Shown: positions 17,775-28,035, numbered from the stretch's first letter. The stretch is 39,491 nt of DNA from Colwellia sp. (GCA_020630795.1 JAHDIK010000004.1:289545-329035); one strand, 5' to 3'. Made by a program: numbers and translations. Notes: generated by a model from the letters alone, not told the origin.

Positions 17775-18284
17775 TTATAGTAACTTTTGAGCAATACCAG
17801 CATTAACTTGGATATTGCTATTGTTATTACGGCCATACTGGCGGTTAATTGTTACTCTCAAATAATTGCATTTTGCATCACTCGAAGCCCTTAATTGCCT
17901 TGGGCAACCAATATCTAAATTATGTACGTTATAATTACTTAACGCACCAACAGTAATACTTGGCTTAGTTACCGTTAAATTGATTGGATTACTATAGCTT
18001 TCAGCCGTTTGCGCAAAACGATTTATATTATTGCCCGCACCATTTGCATTTACTCGATTCACTTCATTGTAAATAACACGATCCATTTCACTGAGGGTTT
18101 CTTGAAGCGCAAGTGACTTTTCTTGGCTTGCCCCAGACATTTTCATGTCTGTTGTGGTGTTTTGCATAAGTGCAGCAGCAACAGCCGTTAGCGCAACAAG
18201 AAATACTAATGAGACGATAAGTACTACGCCAGATTGATATTTAGGTAGTTTTCTATAACTTCCAATCTTATACTTTTTTACCAT
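17775..18284 (-). CDS. pilX: Minor pilin / assembly protein PilX
   Basis: A 169-aa protein with a 17-residue basic N-terminus followed by SGVVLIVSLVFLVALTAVA, the PilX N-terminal pattern. As in PilX/GspK proteins the mature fifth residue is not Glu: the segment reads GVVLIV. It is then rich in polar residues, with Cys in DIGCPRQ and AKCNYL. It overlaps the pilW stop by 7 bases, with GAGG upstream of its ATG, and pilY1 starts 13 bases after its stop. In other species PilX links the minor-pilin tip complex to PilY1. Confidence 0.86.
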   Translation of the reverse strand: MVKKYKIGSYRKLPKYQSGVVLIVSLVFLVALTAVAAALMQNTTTDMKMSGASQEKSLALQETLSEMDRVIYNEVNRVNANGAGNNINRFAQTAESYSNPINLTVTKPSITVGALSNYNVHNLDIGCPRQLRASSDAKCNYLRVTINRQYGRNNNSNIQVNAGIAQKLL

Positions 18285-19270
18285 AATCCAACCCTCGAAT
18301 TATACAGCGACACTGTTGAACTAAATAATAAGCGTCGATAATTATCCCCGTTAGCATCAAACTCAAGATCTCCCATTTGATATACATTATTATTAGTATA
18401 TTTAACATCTTGCCTTATTGAGCGCACTAACACATATAATTTAACCGATAAAATACTTAATTGATTACTCGTACCATCATCGATGTTATCCCAAGCATCT
18501 TCTGGTACATCATTTGATGACATATAAGCATTCACAACACCGTCATCGTCGGTATCCACACCAAACATATAATGAATTCGCTCTATGCCTTCAACCAACA
18601 TATTAAATGAAATAGGGGTGGCTCCACTGTTTTGAAGCCGACCTTGAACCAAAACAGGAACAACCTCTCCTGTACTCCCTATCGAGTCATTACGTACATA
18701 ATAAATATGGTGCTGATATTCCCAAATTCGAGAAACATCTAAAATTGGTGCAGCTACATTGCCAGCAAAGATATTCGCCGCATCTGTTCTCGATTGAATA
18801 TAAAATCGATTATTATTTAACTCATTCGCAGCTACAGGATTCGCAATCGCCCTTTTTATTTGAAGAACATCAGAATTAGAAGCTGCATTAGTAATACAAC
18901 CTCCAAGTATTGTAGGAGTTGTAACCGCTGTCGCCCATAATGTTCTGAAATTTCCTATACCACTATGAAAACTGCCATTATTAACTCCACCTCCTACACA
19001 ATCATTTACAGGAGCTGCGGGATTAGTAATTAATGTATCGTTAGCTAAAGTACCAATATAATCACCCCAAAAGTTCTGCCTCAATAGATCGTCAGTTAAT
19101 AAAGAAACTGCAAAGCGACCATTTTCTTGGAGCTCTCCCATGCTTGACGTTTCGGTTGTAGTAGACTTTATACCAACAAATACACTCAATACTCCGCCAA
19201 TAATAACTAAACCAATTACTAAAGATATAAAGATTTCAAGTAACGTAAAGCCTTGTTGTTTATTATTCAT
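18278..19270 (-). CDS. pilW: Minor pilin PilW
   Basis: A 330-aa prepilin. Leader MNNKQQG is cut before FTLLEIFISLVIGLVIIG, with mature Glu5. A long globular domain follows, containing the family pattern ELQENGRFAVSLLTDDLLRQ just after the helix. A loop DTDDDGVVN in the second half looks calcium-binding. A GTG two codons upstream (19276) is possible, but the ATG at 19270 has AGGAG at suitable spacing. It follows pilV with an 8-base gap and overlaps pilX by 7 bases. Confidence 0.88.
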   Translation of the reverse strand: MNNKQQGFTLLEIFISLVIGLVIIGGVLSVFVGIKSTTTETSSMGELQENGRFAVSLLTDDLLRQNFWGDYIGTLANDTLITNPAAPVNDCVGGGVNNGSFHSGIGNFRTLWATAVTTPTILGGCITNAASNSDVLQIKRAIANPVAANELNNNRFYIQSRTDAANIFAGNVAAPILDVSRIWEYQHHIYYVRNDSIGSTGEVVPVLVQGRLQNSGATPISFNMLVEGIERIHYMFGVDTDDDGVVNAYMSSNDVPEDAWDNIDDGTSNQLSILSVKLYVLVRSIRQDVKYTNNNVYQMGDLEFDANGDNYRRLLFSSTVSLYNSRVGLW

Positions 19271-19278
19271 ACCCACTC

Positions 19279-19869
19279 CTAGTATATAAACCCGTTAACA
19301 ACAATTTGCCGGCGTTTCTTACTTGCTGTACCACAATTTTGCCCAAAACTAATATCGGCCGTATTGTCATTAATAGCGCCGTCTGAAGTTTCTTCACGCC
19401 CCTCCCAACTAATAGCAACCAATACATTATTATTGTTATGTGATACACAACCCACTACTCCGACGAGGCCGCCTGTATTTGCAGTACCATTTTTTACATC
19501 TGCCCCCATTAAACCAAGTTCCCATTCATACACATCATTCGCTTGTAGTTGCTGAGGGGTACAAAGATTAGCTTGGTTATTACAACGAACAGCAGGAGCT
19601 GATAATGGAGAAACACCATAGGTACCGTTGTAACCATTTAACACCGCAAGGTTACTCTTATCATTACCGCGCATTCGTTCGATGATATCTTGTGCTAAAG
19701 ACGAAGCCATTGAGCGTTGCATTGCATCAAAACTTCCCTTTTTAGCTGAAGCTTGCATCGCTACCGCCCCAAGAATACCTGTAGAAAGAATAAACAAAGC
19801 CACTAACACTTCAATAAGTGTCATACCAAGATTTTTTTTGAATTGTGTTACATTTTTTTTAGTTCGCAA
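19279..19869 (-). CDS. pilV: Minor pilin PilV, probable TTG start
   Basis: A 196-aa prepilin from the chosen start. The leader ends NLG, cut before MTLIEVLVALFILSTGILG, with mature Glu5, followed by MQASAKKGSFDAMQRS and IIERMRGN as in PilV. Four Cys lie in the globular part. The frame opens with a GTG at 19893 that has no ribosome site. A TTG at 19869 has GGAG seven bases upstream, so I take it as the start. It is the first gene of the minor pilin operon. The 318 bases before it hold the operon promoter. Confidence 0.85.
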   Translation of the reverse strand: MRTKKNVTQFKKNLGMTLIEVLVALFILSTGILGAVAMQASAKKGSFDAMQRSMASSLAQDIIERMRGNDKSNLAVLNGYNGTYGVSPLSAPAVRCNNQANLCTPQQLQANDVYEWELGLMGADVKNGTANTGGLVGVVGCVSHNNNNVLVAISWEGREETSDGAINDNTADISFGQNCGTASKKRRQIVVNGFIY

Positions 19870-20187
19870 ATTTTTTCTCCGAACAAAGTGCACAAAAAAA
19901 CAAAGAGAAGCAGTTATAGCGAATAATTAAAGAGAGAGTATTAATTGCAGGCAGCAACGTACCTAAGCTTTTAAACCCAGAATTTAAAAACTTATTTGTG
20001 AAATTATATGTGTTAAAAATCACTAACGTGAACCGCATTAACTCATACCTTAATATCCGTATTTTAAGTAGCATTCCATTATATGAGATATAATCGCTAC
20101 TTACAATTTATGCGATATAGACATAATTTACGATGACGTAAACATATCTACACCACATATATGTTCAATTATTAAACAAACAATAGA
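19870..20187 (-). promoter_or_regulatory. Long leader and promoter region of the pil operon
   Basis: 318 bases between ispH and pilV with no convincing gene. Besides the promoter at 20078-20106, a second possible promoter lies nearer pilV: on the minus strand TTCACG, 18 bases, TATAAT, within about 19998-20032. From the distal promoter the untranslated leader would be about 200 bases. A 71-aa open frame (19859-20074) overlaps the pilV start and has no family features, so I do not call it a gene. I see no clear terminator after ispH, so read-through into pilV is possible. Confidence 0.45.
20078..20106 (-). promoter_or_regulatory. Predicted sigma-70 promoter of pilVWXY1E
   Basis: On the minus strand TTGTAA (20101-20106), 17-base spacer, TATAAT (20078-20083, perfect). 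It lies just after ispH and reads towards pilV. Confidence 0.55.
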
Positions 20188-21117
20188 TTAACGTAATTCT
20201 AGTGGCACTGCAAATACCGTATTTTCTTCTCGCCCTGGGTATTCCACAACTTCAGTTCCACCATGATTTTTTAAGGCTTCAATCACTTGATTAACCAGAA
20301 CTTCTGGTGCTGATGCACCTGCTGTTACACCGATACGTTCAATATTGTCTAACCACTCAGGCAAAATATCATCCGATGTATCAATTAAATAAGATGTTGT
20401 TCCAATTTTTTCAGATAATTCTCTTAATCTATTTGAGTTTGAGCTATTTTTAGCGCCAACAACAAGTAATAAATCAACTTGATTGGCAATAGACCTTACA
20501 GCATCTTGACGATTCTGAGTTGCGTAGCAAATATCATCTTTACGTGGACCTTCTATATGCTCAAACTTTTTTTGCAATGCATCGATAACGTCACTTGTGT
20601 CGTCTACCGATAGTGTTGTTTGACTACAAAAATAAAGTTGCTCTGGATTTTTAACAGACAATGACTCAACATCTTCTACAGATTCAACTAAATAGATCCC
20701 GCCGATCTCACTCTCATATTGCCCCATTGTACCCTCAACTTCAGGGTGCCCTGCGTGTCCGATAAGAATACATTCTATATTTTTTCTGCTGGCTCTAGAA
20801 ACTTCCATGTGTACCTTGGTAACTAATGGGCATGTGGCATCAAATACTTTTAATCCACGTTCTTTAGCTTTGTTTCTAACCGCTTTAGAAACACCATGGG
20901 CACTGAAAATCACAGTACTGTCATCTGGAATTTCATCAAGTTCGTCAACAAAAACGGCGCCGCGATCTTTCAGACCATTCACAACAAACTTGTTATGCAC
21001 AACTTCATGCCTTACATAAATTGGCGCATCAAATAGGTCAAGGGCACGATCTACAATACTAATCGCTCTATCAACACCCGCACAAAAGCCTCTAGGGTTT
21101 GCTAAAATAATTTCCAT
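20188..21117 (-). CDS. ispH: 4-hydroxy-3-methylbut-2-enyl diphosphate reductase IspH
   Basis: Last enzyme of the MEP isoprenoid pathway: it reduces HMBPP to IPP and DMAPP with a [4Fe-4S] cluster. The three cluster Cys are C12 (NPRGFCAGV), C96 ([11 protein letters not shown]) and C197 ([10 protein letters not shown]). Substrate-site residues H41, H124 and E126 ([10 protein letters not shown]) are present. 309 aa is standard. The gene is 9 bases after fkpB and ends the ribF-ileS-lspA-fkpB-ispH cluster, the same order as in E. coli. Confidence 0.98.
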   Translation of the reverse strand: MEIILANPRGFCAGVDRAISIVDRALDLFDAPIYVRHEVVHNKFVVNGLKDRGAVFVDELDEIPDDSTVIFSAHGVSKAVRNKAKERGLKVFDATCPLVTKVHMEVSRASRKNIECILIGHAGHPEVEGTMGQYESEIGGIYLVESVEDVESLSVKNPEQLYFCSQTTLSVDDTSDVIDALQKKFEHIEGPRKDDICYATQNRQDAVRSIANQVDLLLVVGAKNSSNSNRLRELSEKIGTTSYLIDTSDDILPEWLDNIERIGVTAGASAPEVLVNQVIEALKNHGGTEVVEYPGREENTVFAVPLELR

Positions 21118-21126
21118 AATTAATCT

Positions 21127-21558
21127 CTATAATACTTCAACAACATCTATAACAAACGTAACGGATTGCCCTGCTAACGGGTGATTAAAATCTACTGTTA
21201 CAGACGAACCAGATACATCGGTTATCATGCCAGGAATTTCTCCCCCTGGTTGCGTAAACGTTATAATACTTCCAACCTTTGCTGGTGTTTCACTGTCGAA
21301 TTTACTGATATCTACATAGTGAATATTGTCGGGGTTAGACTCTCCAAACGCATCTTTTGATTCAAGTGTAAACTCTTTCGAATCTCCAGCTTGTAAACCC
21401 AATAAATTTTCTTCAAACGCAGGAGAAATACTTTGATCACCCATAATAATTTTAGCAGGCTTGTTATTAACCTTAGTACTATCAGCGGCAGAACCGTCTG
21501 ACAGCTTCATTGTTATATGAACAATTATTTGAGATTTATCATTGATTATTTTCGACAT
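21127..21558 (-). CDS. fkpB: FKBP-type peptidyl-prolyl isomerase FkpB (SlpA)
   Basis: A 143-aa SlyD-like FKBP isomerase and chaperone. The FKBP start IIVHITMKLSDGSAADST, the LLGLQAGDSKEF strand and an inserted-flap domain (AFGESNPDNIHYVDISKF) are visible, ending DFNHPLAGQSVTF, a hallmark of the SlyD/SlpA group. It lacks the His-rich metal-binding tail of SlyD. It follows lspA by three bases and precedes ispH by nine. Cytoplasmic; the specific clients are unknown. Confidence 0.93.
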   Translation of the reverse strand: MSKIINDKSQIIVHITMKLSDGSAADSTKVNNKPAKIIMGDQSISPAFEENLLGLQAGDSKEFTLESKDAFGESNPDNIHYVDISKFDSETPAKVGSIITFTQPGGEIPGMITDVSGSSVTVDFNHPLAGQSVTFVIDVVEVL

Positions 21559-21561
21559 AAT

Positions 21562-22101
21562 TTAGTTACTTACCTTCTTTGAATCAGTTTCATCTTGGTT
21601 ATCATTATTGATAAACGATTCCACGATCATGAGCGCTGCACCTATGAAAATAACGGCATCGGCTACGTTAAACGCAGGCCAGTGGCGAGTTGATAAAACA
21701 TAGGTAAAAATATTGCTATGAAAATCTAAAAAATCGATAACATATCCAAATAACACTCTATCAATTAAGTTACCTAATGCTCCACTAAGCAATAAAGCAA
21801 ACGCAATACTTAATAACTTATTTTCCTTTGGTGTTTTAGACAACCATACAATAAATACAATGCTAGCTATTGCTGCTATTGCAGTAAAAAACCACCGTTG
21901 CCATCCACCTTGATCCGCTAAAAAGCTAAATGCTGCGCCAAGATTATGTACATAGGTAATATTAAAAAATGATAAAACCTCAATCGATTGATATAACTCC
22001 ATCGATGTTGCCACGGCTTGCTTTGTTACTTGATCAAGAATCAAGAAAATTACGGTTAACCACAACCAACCTAACCCTGAACTTTTAAACTTATCTAACA
22101 T
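21562..22101 (-). CDS. lspA: Lipoprotein signal peptidase (signal peptidase II)
   Basis: Inner-membrane aspartyl protease (179 aa) that cuts prolipoproteins before the lipidated Cys. Four hydrophobic helices are seen. The catalytic Asp pair is D123 (GYVIDFLDFH) and D148 (FNVADAVIF), with GNLIDRVLFG before the first. Its substrates should include BamD and the three other lipoproteins in this window. It is separated from ileS by 108 bases containing a hairpin, and from fkpB by only three bases. Confidence 0.97.
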   Translation of the reverse strand: MLDKFKSSGLGWLWLTVIFLILDQVTKQAVATSMELYQSIEVLSFFNITYVHNLGAAFSFLADQGGWQRWFFTAIAAIASIVFIVWLSKTPKENKLLSIAFALLLSGALGNLIDRVLFGYVIDFLDFHSNIFTYVLSTRHWPAFNVADAVIFIGAALMIVESFINNDNQDETDSKKVSN

Positions 22102-22140
22102 CTATCCTACAACCTTAATAAAGTTATGTATTCATAACAA

Positions 22141-22172
22141 AATAAGCGTATATCTCACAATATACGCTTATT
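22141..22172 (-). terminator. Hairpin between ileS and lspA
   Basis: Perfect 13-bp inverted repeat AATAAGCGTATAT (22141-22153) / ATATACGCTTATT (22160-22172) with a 6-base loop. On the minus strand only a short TTTTG follows. It may be a weak or partial terminator, or an mRNA processing site that tunes lspA-fkpB-ispH against ileS. Confidence 0.5.
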
Positions 22173-22209
22173 ACTTTCAATTTTATTCGAAACAGATAAC
22201 AGTTATACG

Positions 22210-25047
22210 TTAAGCAAACTTACGCTGCTCGCCATCACCGTCAACGTTTGTAACACAGCGACCACACAAGCTAGGATGCGCTTCAACTTCACCCACATCG
22301 TCAGTAAAGTGCCAACAACGTTCACATTTGCTACCTGACGCTTGTGTTACTGATAACCATAAACCTTTCACTTCAGTCTCTATCGCATTGTCTGGAGCAG
22401 CATCTACAACTTCAACTTGAGCAGATGATGTAATCAGAACAAATCTCAATTCAGATTCTAATTGATTTAACTTGTCAGCAATATCTTGCGTCACATATAA
22501 AGTTACAGCAGCCTCTAACGCTTTACCGACCTTTTTGTCTTTACGAGCAGTTTCTAACGCTTTGTTAACTTCTGTTTTAACAGCCAAAATTTCTGACCAA
22601 TATACATCATCAAATTCAGTATTTTCAGGCAGTTTAGCTAAACCGTCAAACCATACACCTGTGAATACAAATTCGTCACGCTCTTCACCCTCTGGTGCAG
22701 GCAATGCTTGCCAGATTTCTTGTGCAGTAAACGACAAAATAGGTGCCATCCAACGCGTTAATGCCTCAGCAATTAAATACATTGCTGTTTGACATGAACG
22801 ACGAGCTGCACTGTCTTCTTTAGCTGTGTATTGTCTATCTTTAATAATATCGAGATAGAAGCCACCAAGTTCAGTTGTACAGAAGTTCATTAGTTTATGA
22901 ACAACAACATGGAATTCGTAATCGTTGTACGCTTTCTCAATATCTTGTTGAAGCTGAGCAGCTTGACCTACAACCCAGCGATCTAGAGCAACCATATCAT
23001 CAAGCGCTACTGAATTTGTTTTAGGATCAAATCCGTTTAAGTTGGCCAACAAAAAGCGAGATGTATTACGAATTCTGCGGTATGCGTCAGCTTGACGGTT
23101 AAAGATTTCATCCGAAACTGTAATTTCCTGAGTGTAGTTAACCGAAGCAACCCACAAACGTAAAATATCTGCACCTAATTTATTCGTAATTTGTGCAGGG
23201 GTAATCACATTGCCTAAAGATTTAGACATTTTGTGACCTTTCACATCAACAGTAAAACCGTGTGTTAATACTTCTTTGTAAGGCGCTTGACCTGTCATCG
23301 CTACAGACGACATCATTGAAGACATAAACCAGCCTCTATGCTGATCTGAACCTTCTAAATACAAGTCAGCAATACCATCAAATTCTTCACGCGCAGCAAT
23401 AACTGAGGCATGTGTCGTTCCTGAATCGAACCAAACGTCTAAAGTATCAGGTACTTTCACGAAATCTTTTGCATCGTCGCCAATTAACTCTTTTGCGTCT
23501 AAATCAAACCACGCTTGAATACCAGACTTTTCAACACGTTGAGCAACATCTTCAATTAATTCGATACTGCGTGGATGAAGTGCTCCGGTGTCTTTATGTA
23601 TAAACAGTGCAATTGGTACACCCCAAGTACGTTGACGTGAGATACACCAATCAGGTCTCCCTTCAACCATAGATTCAATTCGACTTTGCCCCCAATCAGG
23701 GATCCATTTAGTTTTTTCAATCTCACCCAATGAATCTTTACGTAAGTTCTTATTGTCCATGCTAATAAACCACTGAGGCGTCGCACGGAAAATAATAGGC
23801 GTTTTATGCCTCCAACAATGAGGGTAAGAATGCTCCATTGCATGGTGATGCAATAAAGCCCCTTTCTCAGTTAACAGGTCAACAATTGGTGTATTTGCTT
23901 TAAATACATGCTGACCTGCAAATAATGCTGTGTCTTCTAAGTAAACACCGTTTGCACCTACTGGGTTATATATTTCAAGGTCGTATTGCTTACTTACATT
24001 GAAATCGTCTACACCATGCCCACCTGCTGTGTGAACACAACCTGTACCAGAATCGGTTGTAACATGTTCACCGCATACAACTGGAACAACAAGATCATAA
24101 AATGGATGTTGTAAGCTTACTAAATCTAAATCACTACCTTTACAAAAACCTAAAGCGTGATACTTACTAATTCCAAAACGATCCATACACGACTGAACCA
24201 AATCCGTAGCTAATATTAAACGCTCTTTACCGTTTTCTGTTTCACACTGTACTAATGTGTATTCAACGTCTGGATGAACTGATACAGCGCGGTTAGCAGG
24301 TAATGTCCATGGAGTTGTTGTCCATATAGCAATGCTAATACCCCCTTCACCTTCGTGATTTTCGGGGTGCGAGAATTTGTTCGCAACTGAAGAGTCTTCC
24401 ACACCAAACTTTACATCAATTGCCGGTGATTGTTTATCTTTGTACTCAACTTCAGCTTCAGCCAACGCAGAGCCACAATCTGTACACCAATGAACAGGTT
24501 TAAAGCCCTGTTGAAGATGACCATTTTCAGCAATTTTTCCTAATGAACGGATAATATTAGCTTCGGTGTCAAAATCCATTGTTAAATAAGGCTTTTCCCA
24601 GTCAGCAAAAACACCTAAACGCTTAAAGTCTTCACGCTGACCATTAACTTGTTTAATCGCATATTCACGACATTTTTCTCTAAACTGAGCAGCAGAAACT
24701 TTATGACCAGGCTTTCCAACTTTTTTCTCTACCATTAGTTCAATAGGTAAACCGTGGCAATCCCAGCCGGGTACATAAGGAGAATTATAGTCAGATAAAG
24801 TTTTAGACTTAACGATAATATCTTTTAGAATTTTATTTACTGAATGCCCTAAATGAATATCACCATTTGCATACGGAGGCCCATCATGCAGAATAAATGA
24901 TTTTTTACCTTTTTTTGCCGCTCGAATTTTGCCGTATAAGTCTTTATTGGCCCAATCTTTTAGCATGTTAGGTTCACGGTTTGCCATATTCCCTTTCATA
25001 GGAAACGAAGTCGCTGGCAAATTCAGGGTATGCTTATAATCACTCAT
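22210..25047 (-). CDS. ileS: Isoleucyl-tRNA synthetase
   Basis: Class I aminoacyl-tRNA synthetase (945 aa) that charges tRNA-Ile. HIGH-type motif GDIHLGH (about 62-68, reading HLGH), KMSKS motif in [11 protein letters not shown] (about 601-605), the CP1 editing domain between them, and a C-terminal zinc finger with CERC and CGRC. The length and C-terminal zinc site are those of the bacterial IleS of E. coli. It lies 72 bases after ribF, as in E. coli. Confidence 0.98.
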   Translation of the reverse strand: MSDYKHTLNLPATSFPMKGNMANREPNMLKDWANKDLYGKIRAAKKGKKSFILHDGPPYANGDIHLGHSVNKILKDIIVKSKTLSDYNSPYVPGWDCHGLPIELMVEKKVGKPGHKVSAAQFREKCREYAIKQVNGQREDFKRLGVFADWEKPYLTMDFDTEANIIRSLGKIAENGHLQQGFKPVHWCTDCGSALAEAEVEYKDKQSPAIDVKFGVEDSSVANKFSHPENHEGEGGISIAIWTTTPWTLPANRAVSVHPDVEYTLVQCETENGKERLILATDLVQSCMDRFGISKYHALGFCKGSDLDLVSLQHPFYDLVVPVVCGEHVTTDSGTGCVHTAGGHGVDDFNVSKQYDLEIYNPVGANGVYLEDTALFAGQHVFKANTPIVDLLTEKGALLHHHAMEHSYPHCWRHKTPIIFRATPQWFISMDNKNLRKDSLGEIEKTKWIPDWGQSRIESMVEGRPDWCISRQRTWGVPIALFIHKDTGALHPRSIELIEDVAQRVEKSGIQAWFDLDAKELIGDDAKDFVKVPDTLDVWFDSGTTHASVIAAREEFDGIADLYLEGSDQHRGWFMSSMMSSVAMTGQAPYKEVLTHGFTVDVKGHKMSKSLGNVITPAQITNKLGADILRLWVASVNYTQEITVSDEIFNRQADAYRRIRNTSRFLLANLNGFDPKTNSVALDDMVALDRWVVGQAAQLQQDIEKAYNDYEFHVVVHKLMNFCTTELGGFYLDIIKDRQYTAKEDSAARRSCQTAMYLIAEALTRWMAPILSFTAQEIWQALPAPEGEERDEFVFTGVWFDGLAKLPENTEFDDVYWSEILAVKTEVNKALETARKDKKVGKALEAAVTLYVTQDIADKLNQLESELRFVLITSSAQVEVVDAAPDNAIETEVKGLWLSVTQASGSKCERCWHFTDDVGEVEAHPSLCGRCVTNVDGDGEQRKFA

Positions 25048-25119
25048 GTAAATTGTTATCCACTTTTATCGTTGCTAACCAATTTGGGTTAACGTCAAAC
25101 GCTATTATTTTTTGCCTAT

Positions 25120-26052
25120 CTATGCAGTTATCGAACTGATGTATGAACGAGCTTCATCACTATCAATTTTAATTTGTTCTGTCAGTGCATCAATAGAATC
25201 AAATTTCATTTCTTTTCTTAAATTTTTTAATAACACGACTTCGATAGTTTGACCATAAAGATCTGAATCGAAATCAAAAATATGTACTTCTAGCTGCTGC
25301 CTAATACCTGCAACTGTTGGTCTTGAACCAATATTAGCCACACCGTAATAACGGTTATTGCGTGTTTTAATTTGAACAACGTAAACACCGTTCACGGGCG
25401 AAACACGGCGCTTTAACTTAACATTAGCGGTAGGAAAACCAAGCTGCCTACCTCGCTTATCACCGTGAAATACACGCCCAATAATTGAATATGGTCGTCC
25501 GAGCATTTTCTCAGCGGTAACTAAATCATCAACTTCTAATGCTTGTCTAATTTCAGTACTGCTAATACGACAATTTTTTATCTTATAACTGGCGGTATCT
25601 GAAACGTGAAAGCCATGTTTCTGACCTGCCAATCGCAACATATCATAATCACCTTGACGACCTTTACCAAACCTAAAGTCATCACCAATAATTAATCCTT
25701 TAATACCAAGCTTACTCACTAACAGCTCATCAATAAAATGTTGAGCTGTTTGTTGGGCAAAGTTAGCGTTAAAATTAACACATATTAGCCTTTCAACACC
25801 AAGTTCTTCTAATAAAACATATTTATCACGTAAACGACATAACCTTGCAGGCGCAGTTTGAGGTGAAAACAACTCTTGAGGCTGAGGCTCAAATACCATT
25901 ACTGCTGCAACACTATTTTGTGCTTTAGCTTGTTTAATCAGCGCTTTAATAACTTCTCGATGGCCTAAATGTACACCGTCAAAATTACCAATAGTTAACA
26001 CGCAACCATGATGTTTTGGCTGAATATTATGTATTCCGCGTATTAACTGCAT
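25120..26052 (-). CDS. ribF: Bifunctional riboflavin kinase / FAD synthetase RibF
   Basis: Turns riboflavin into FMN and then FAD. The 310-aa protein has an N-terminal nucleotidyltransferase domain with GNFDGVHLGH (22-31), GDDFRFGKGRQGD and STEIRQAL. The C-terminal kinase domain starts at GRPYSIIGRVFHGDKRGRQ and carries GFPTANV. It is in the standard place upstream of ileS and downstream of murJ (127-base gap). Confidence 0.97.
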   Translation of the reverse strand: MQLIRGIHNIQPKHHGCVLTIGNFDGVHLGHREVIKALIKQAKAQNSVAAVMVFEPQPQELFSPQTAPARLCRLRDKYVLLEELGVERLICVNFNANFAQQTAQHFIDELLVSKLGIKGLIIGDDFRFGKGRQGDYDMLRLAGQKHGFHVSDTASYKIKNCRISSTEIRQALEVDDLVTAEKMLGRPYSIIGRVFHGDKRGRQLGFPTANVKLKRRVSPVNGVYVVQIKTRNNRYYGVANIGSRPTVAGIRQQLEVHIFDFDSDLYGQTIEVVLLKNLRKEMKFDSIDALTEQIKIDSDEARSYISSITA

Positions 26053-26179
26053 TTAATAAAAAAACCTTAATAACAAAACTACAAATCAAGCTATAGACAT
26101 ATATGTAATAAAAACCGCCAAATTATATATCACTCCACAATAAGAATCAGCACTTGAACGCAATTTCGTCAAAATTTAT

Positions 26180-27754
26180 TTAGGTTTGCTTCGCTACTTT
26201 AAAATCTTTGATACGAATCCCCAATAAAGCTATCGATATAAAATAACTTATAATTCCAAACCCTATACACGTGATAAGTTTTAGTAACTGCTCTGAAAAG
26301 CTCATTGCCAACCACACAGGGAAGTCAGGCGACACAATATATACTACTGCGGCCATTACACCAGCGCCTATAACCACTCTAACCATAAACCACCAAGCTT
26401 GAGGAGTTAACGAAAAAACACCGTCTTTTTTAAGCCCATGGTACAACATAAATGCATTTAACGAAGCAGACATTGTGGTAGCAATTGCCAAGCCTACATA
26501 CCCAAAAAATGGGGCTAACATCAAATTAAACGCCATATTAGCTACCATAGCCTTAATCCCTATTTTCACTGGTGTTTTGGTGTCTTGGCGAGAATAATAA
26601 GCTGGAGCAAGCACCTTAATGAACATAAAGCTCATTAAACCTGATAAATAGGCAAACAACGCATACGATACATTCAATACAGTATGCTCCGTAAACTCAC
26701 CACGCATAAACAAAATCATAACAATTGGCTGTGCTAATACCATCAACCCTGCTAGTGCTGGCCATCCAAACAGAGAAACAATCTTTAATCCCCACGTAAC
26801 GGTATCACTAAATTCTTTACCATTTTGTTTAGCGTGCAATTTAGACAAACTCGGTAGAATAACCGTTGCAATACCAATACCGAAAAGCCCCAACGGAAAC
26901 TCAAGTAATCTATCAGCGTAATATAGCCAACTGATTGAACCAGTAATTAACACACTGGCAATTAAGGTATCGAGTAACAAATTAATTTGAGTAACAGATA
27001 CACCAAATAACGCAGGAACAATGAGCTTTCTAATTTTAGTTACACCTTCGGCATGCCACGCCCATTTGGGTTTTACTAATGCCCCAGCTTGAATAAGAAA
27101 AGGTATTTGAAAAGCAAACTGAACAACACCACCAATAAATACGCCTAAAGCTAATGCATAGGCAGGGTTAGGCATATAAGGCGACAAGAATATAGCGCTT
27201 ACAATAATACAAACATTTAATAAAACCGGTGTAAAAGACGACACCGCAAACTTACCTAACGTATTTAGTACCGCACCTGCCAACGCGGTGAAACTTACAA
27301 ACCATAAATAGGGGAACGTTATTTTTAATAAAATAGCTGCCAATTCAAATTGCTCAGCTTTTGGCCCGTCATTTAACCAGTCTAAAAACCAACCAAAACC
27401 AAATAAAATAACGAAAATAGGAGATCCAATCACACCAATCAAAGTCACAATGGTGACTAATACGCCTAAAGTACCGGAAACTTGCGCAATTAACTTTCTA
27501 GTTTCTTCGCCAACTTTATCGTCGTCTTTAGCATGATACTCACTTAATACAGGTACAAATGCTTGTGCAAAAGCCCCTTCTGCAAATAGTCGCCTTAAAA
27601 AATTGGGAATTTTATTAGCAAAAAAGAATACATCAGCCGCTACGCCAGCTCCCATAACATTGGCAATAACAACATCTCTCACCAATCCTAGTACCCTTGA
27701 GATAAGTGTCATCACACTTACAATTAAACCTGATTTGATAAGTTTCTTACTCAA
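26180..27754 (-). CDS. murJ: Lipid II flippase MurJ (TTG start)
   Basis: Polytopic membrane protein (524 aa, about 14 helices, MOP superfamily) that flips lipid II to the periplasmic face for peptidoglycan synthesis. The N-terminus MSKKLIKSGLIVSVMTLISR and the following RVLGLVRDVVIANVMG align with E. coli MurJ from the start. The start codon is therefore the TTG at 27754, which has GGAG eight bases upstream; the next Met is inside the first helix. Further conserved segments are NFLRRLFAEGAFAQAFVPVL and YYADRLLEFPLGLFGIGIAT. It is divergent from rpsT. Confidence 0.96.
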   Translation of the reverse strand: MSKKLIKSGLIVSVMTLISRVLGLVRDVVIANVMGAGVAADVFFFANKIPNFLRRLFAEGAFAQAFVPVLSEYHAKDDDKVGEETRKLIAQVSGTLGVLVTIVTLIGVIGSPIFVILFGFGWFLDWLNDGPKAEQFELAAILLKITFPYLWFVSFTALAGAVLNTLGKFAVSSFTPVLLNVCIIVSAIFLSPYMPNPAYALALGVFIGGVVQFAFQIPFLIQAGALVKPKWAWHAEGVTKIRKLIVPALFGVSVTQINLLLDTLIASVLITGSISWLYYADRLLEFPLGLFGIGIATVILPSLSKLHAKQNGKEFSDTVTWGLKIVSLFGWPALAGLMVLAQPIVMILFMRGEFTEHTVLNVSYALFAYLSGLMSFMFIKVLAPAYYSRQDTKTPVKIGIKAMVANMAFNLMLAPFFGYVGLAIATTMSASLNAFMLYHGLKKDGVFSLTPQAWWFMVRVVIGAGVMAAVVYIVSPDFPVWLAMSFSEQLLKLITCIGFGIISYFISIALLGIRIKDFKVAKQT

Positions 27755-27814
27755 AGTTACAGCTCCACACTTCTATCACTTACTATTTGCCCAAAAAAAT
27801 GAGATAATCGCGTA

Positions 27815-27839
27815 TTATGCTAGCTTTTGATTAGCATAA
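27815..27839. repeat. Inverted repeat in the murJ / rpsT intergenic region
   Basis: TTATGCTA (27815-27822) and TAGCATAA (27832-27839), perfect 8-bp arms around 9 bases. It lies about 60 bases before the murJ start and may be an operator or leader hairpin. Confidence 0.3.
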
Positions 27840-27958
27840 ACAAGTAATTAAATTTTTTTAGAAAAGTGTTTGATTAAACGTCAATAAAAAACAGCACAAC
27901 ATCTACTGTTAATGATTCAATTTTTTTGCTGCAAATATTAAATTTACAGCAAAAACGT

Positions 27959-27987
27959 TTGACAAATGACTTTAAAAAAGGCATATT
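27959..27987 (+). promoter_or_regulatory. Predicted sigma-70 promoter of rpsT
   Basis: TTGACA (27959-27964, perfect), 17-base spacer, CATATT (27982-27987; 4 of 6). It gives a leader of about 40 bases before the rpsT start codon. Confidence 0.6.
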
Positions 27988-28035
27988 TCGTCGCCTTAAA
28001 TTTAGGCTATATTTATTCAATTTTAGGAGTTCACC

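Noticed and set aside
19859..20074. 71-codon open frame between ispH and pilV
   Set aside because: It overlaps the pilV start, lacks a good ribosome site and looks like translated leader sequence.
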